The translations under genes were made by a program, and so were the position numbers. A stretch of 7,347 bases of DNA from Verrucomicrobiales bacterium (GTDB lineage: Bacteria > Verrucomicrobiota > Verrucomicrobiia > Limisphaerales > UBA1100). Every line of letters starts with the position of its first letter. Within the stretch, counting starts at the first letter, position 1. Below, piece by piece: positions 6,855-7,347 of this stretch. Under the pieces are notes generated by a model. The model was not told where the DNA came from. It did not search any database and saw only the letters and a list, made by a program, of their open reading frames with translations. The stretch covers positions 1 through 7,347 of the forward strand of contig PBPF01000032.1 in NCBI GenBank assembly GCA_002724615.1. Reading direction: 5' to 3'.

Positions 6855-7304
6855 ATGGACACGGTAATCCTCCTCATTGTTTCCGGGGCAGTGATGCTGA
6901 TGCTTGAGTTATTCCTGCCGGGAATGATCGCGGGCATTGGCGGTGCGATCTGCCTGGTGGCGGCTGTGGTGGTTGCATTCCTGCACACGCCACACGGCTG
7001 GTCGGTGTTCGCGGGCGTTTTAATAGGCGGGACGGCGGCGACAATGGCTTGGTTTGCGTGGATGCCGCGCAGCTTTGTCGGCAAGCGGTTCGTGGTGAAG
7101 GAAACCATCGGTGACGCCAACGAACCCGATCTGGAACTGGTCGGGCAGGAAGGCGTGGCGCGTACCGACCTGCGTCCGGCTGGAATCGCGACGATCAACG
7201 GACGGCGGCTGGACGTAGTGGCCGAGGGCGGCATGGTGGAAAAAGGCACGGAAGTGAAGGTTGTGGAGGTGGACGGGGTGCGGGTGGTCGTGCGGCCCGC
7301 ATGA
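6855..7304 (+). CDS. nfeD: Short NfeD-like membrane protein
   Basis: A 149 aa protein with three likely membrane helices (residues about 2-20, 24-43 and 48-70) followed by a soluble beta-rich domain (about 95-148) of the NfeD OB-fold type: LVGQEGVARTDLRPAGIATINGRRLDVV cut by Gly turns, then VEKGTEVKVVEVDGVRVVVRP. Short NfeD proteins lack the serine protease domain of the long form and commonly work next to SPFH/flotillin-like proteins in membrane organisation; that role is family knowledge, not shown here. ATG at 6855 opens directly into the first helix and has no Shine-Dalgarno. The stop overlaps the ATG of a downstream open frame (ATGA), so a partner gene probably follows; a flotillin-like gene would be the usual one, but this cannot be confirmed from the 15 codons visible. 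Confidence 0.8.
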   Translation: MDTVILLIVSGAVMLMLELFLPGMIAGIGGAICLVAAVVVAFLHTPHGWSVFAGVLIGGTAATMAWFAWMPRSFVGKRFVVKETIGDANEPDLELVGQEGVARTDLRPAGIATINGRRLDVVAEGGMVEKGTEVKVVEVDGVRVVVRPA

Positions 7305-7347
7305 CAAAGGACTCGACACGCCTACGCCGCTTGCTAAAGACTCCCGC
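7301..7347 (+). CDS. Start of an unidentified gene cut by the window end
   Basis: ATG at 7301 overlaps the nfeD-like stop as ATGA and opens a frame with no stop to the end of the window. It would begin MTKDSTRLRRLLKTP, a basic and hydrophilic start with no visible signal peptide. The four-base overlap is typical of translational coupling inside an operon. Only 15 complete codons are visible, so no family can be assigned and the frame may be chance. Confidence 0.35.
   Translation, partial: MTKDSTRLRRLLKTP

Noticed and set aside
1..7347. Mobile element, phage defence or other novel multi-gene system
   Set aside because: No transposase, integrase, nuclease, toxin-antitoxin pair, terminal repeats or CRISPR-like spacing was seen; all long genes are accounted for by housekeeping or envelope families.

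Overview
The window is a gene-dense piece of bacterial chromosome with fairly high GC. It reads mostly as housekeeping and envelope genes. No RNA genes, insertion sequences, CRISPR arrays or phage genes were recognised. The overall style suggests the Verrucomicrobia/PVC group, possibly Limisphaerales/Pedosphaera-like. The grounds are a secreted DUF362 protein, a TPR lipoprotein with a long proline linker, few Shine-Dalgarno sites, and dnaG outside the usual rpsU-dnaG-rpoD arrangement. This placement is inference from gene style and was not tested by alignment.

Layout. Positions 1-564 hold the C-terminal half of a class I ribonucleotide reductase beta subunit (nrdB), closed by a very clear intrinsic terminator (576-611). 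dCTP deaminase follows (dcd, GTG start at 646), overlapping by a TAATG junction with a small alpha/beta hydrolase of the carboxylesterase/phospholipase type (1215-1838). On the minus strand, 1804-3183 encodes an exported DUF362-family protein whose 3' end overlaps the hydrolase gene by 35 bp. Only 30 bp separate its start from that of the divergent TPR lipoprotein gene (3214-5004). That gene is followed after 9 bp by DNA primase (dnaG, 5014-6804). After a 50 bp gap with a plausible promoter comes a short NfeD-like membrane protein (6855-7304), whose stop overlaps the ATG of a further open frame that runs off the window.

How the genes fit together. nrdB and dcd both act in deoxynucleotide supply: NrdB with NrdA makes dNDPs, and Dcd turns dCTP into dUTP on the route to dTMP. 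dnaG uses ribonucleotides to prime replication. The TPR lipoprotein, DUF362 protein and NfeD protein point to the cell envelope. The link between the TPR lipoprotein and dnaG looks like an operon, but no functional connection is evident. There is no intergenic stretch longer than about 85 bp. I found no convincing novel system. The most unusual items are the two-ended TPR lipoprotein with a TonB-like proline linker next to dnaG, and the compact overlapping arrangement around the DUF362 gene.
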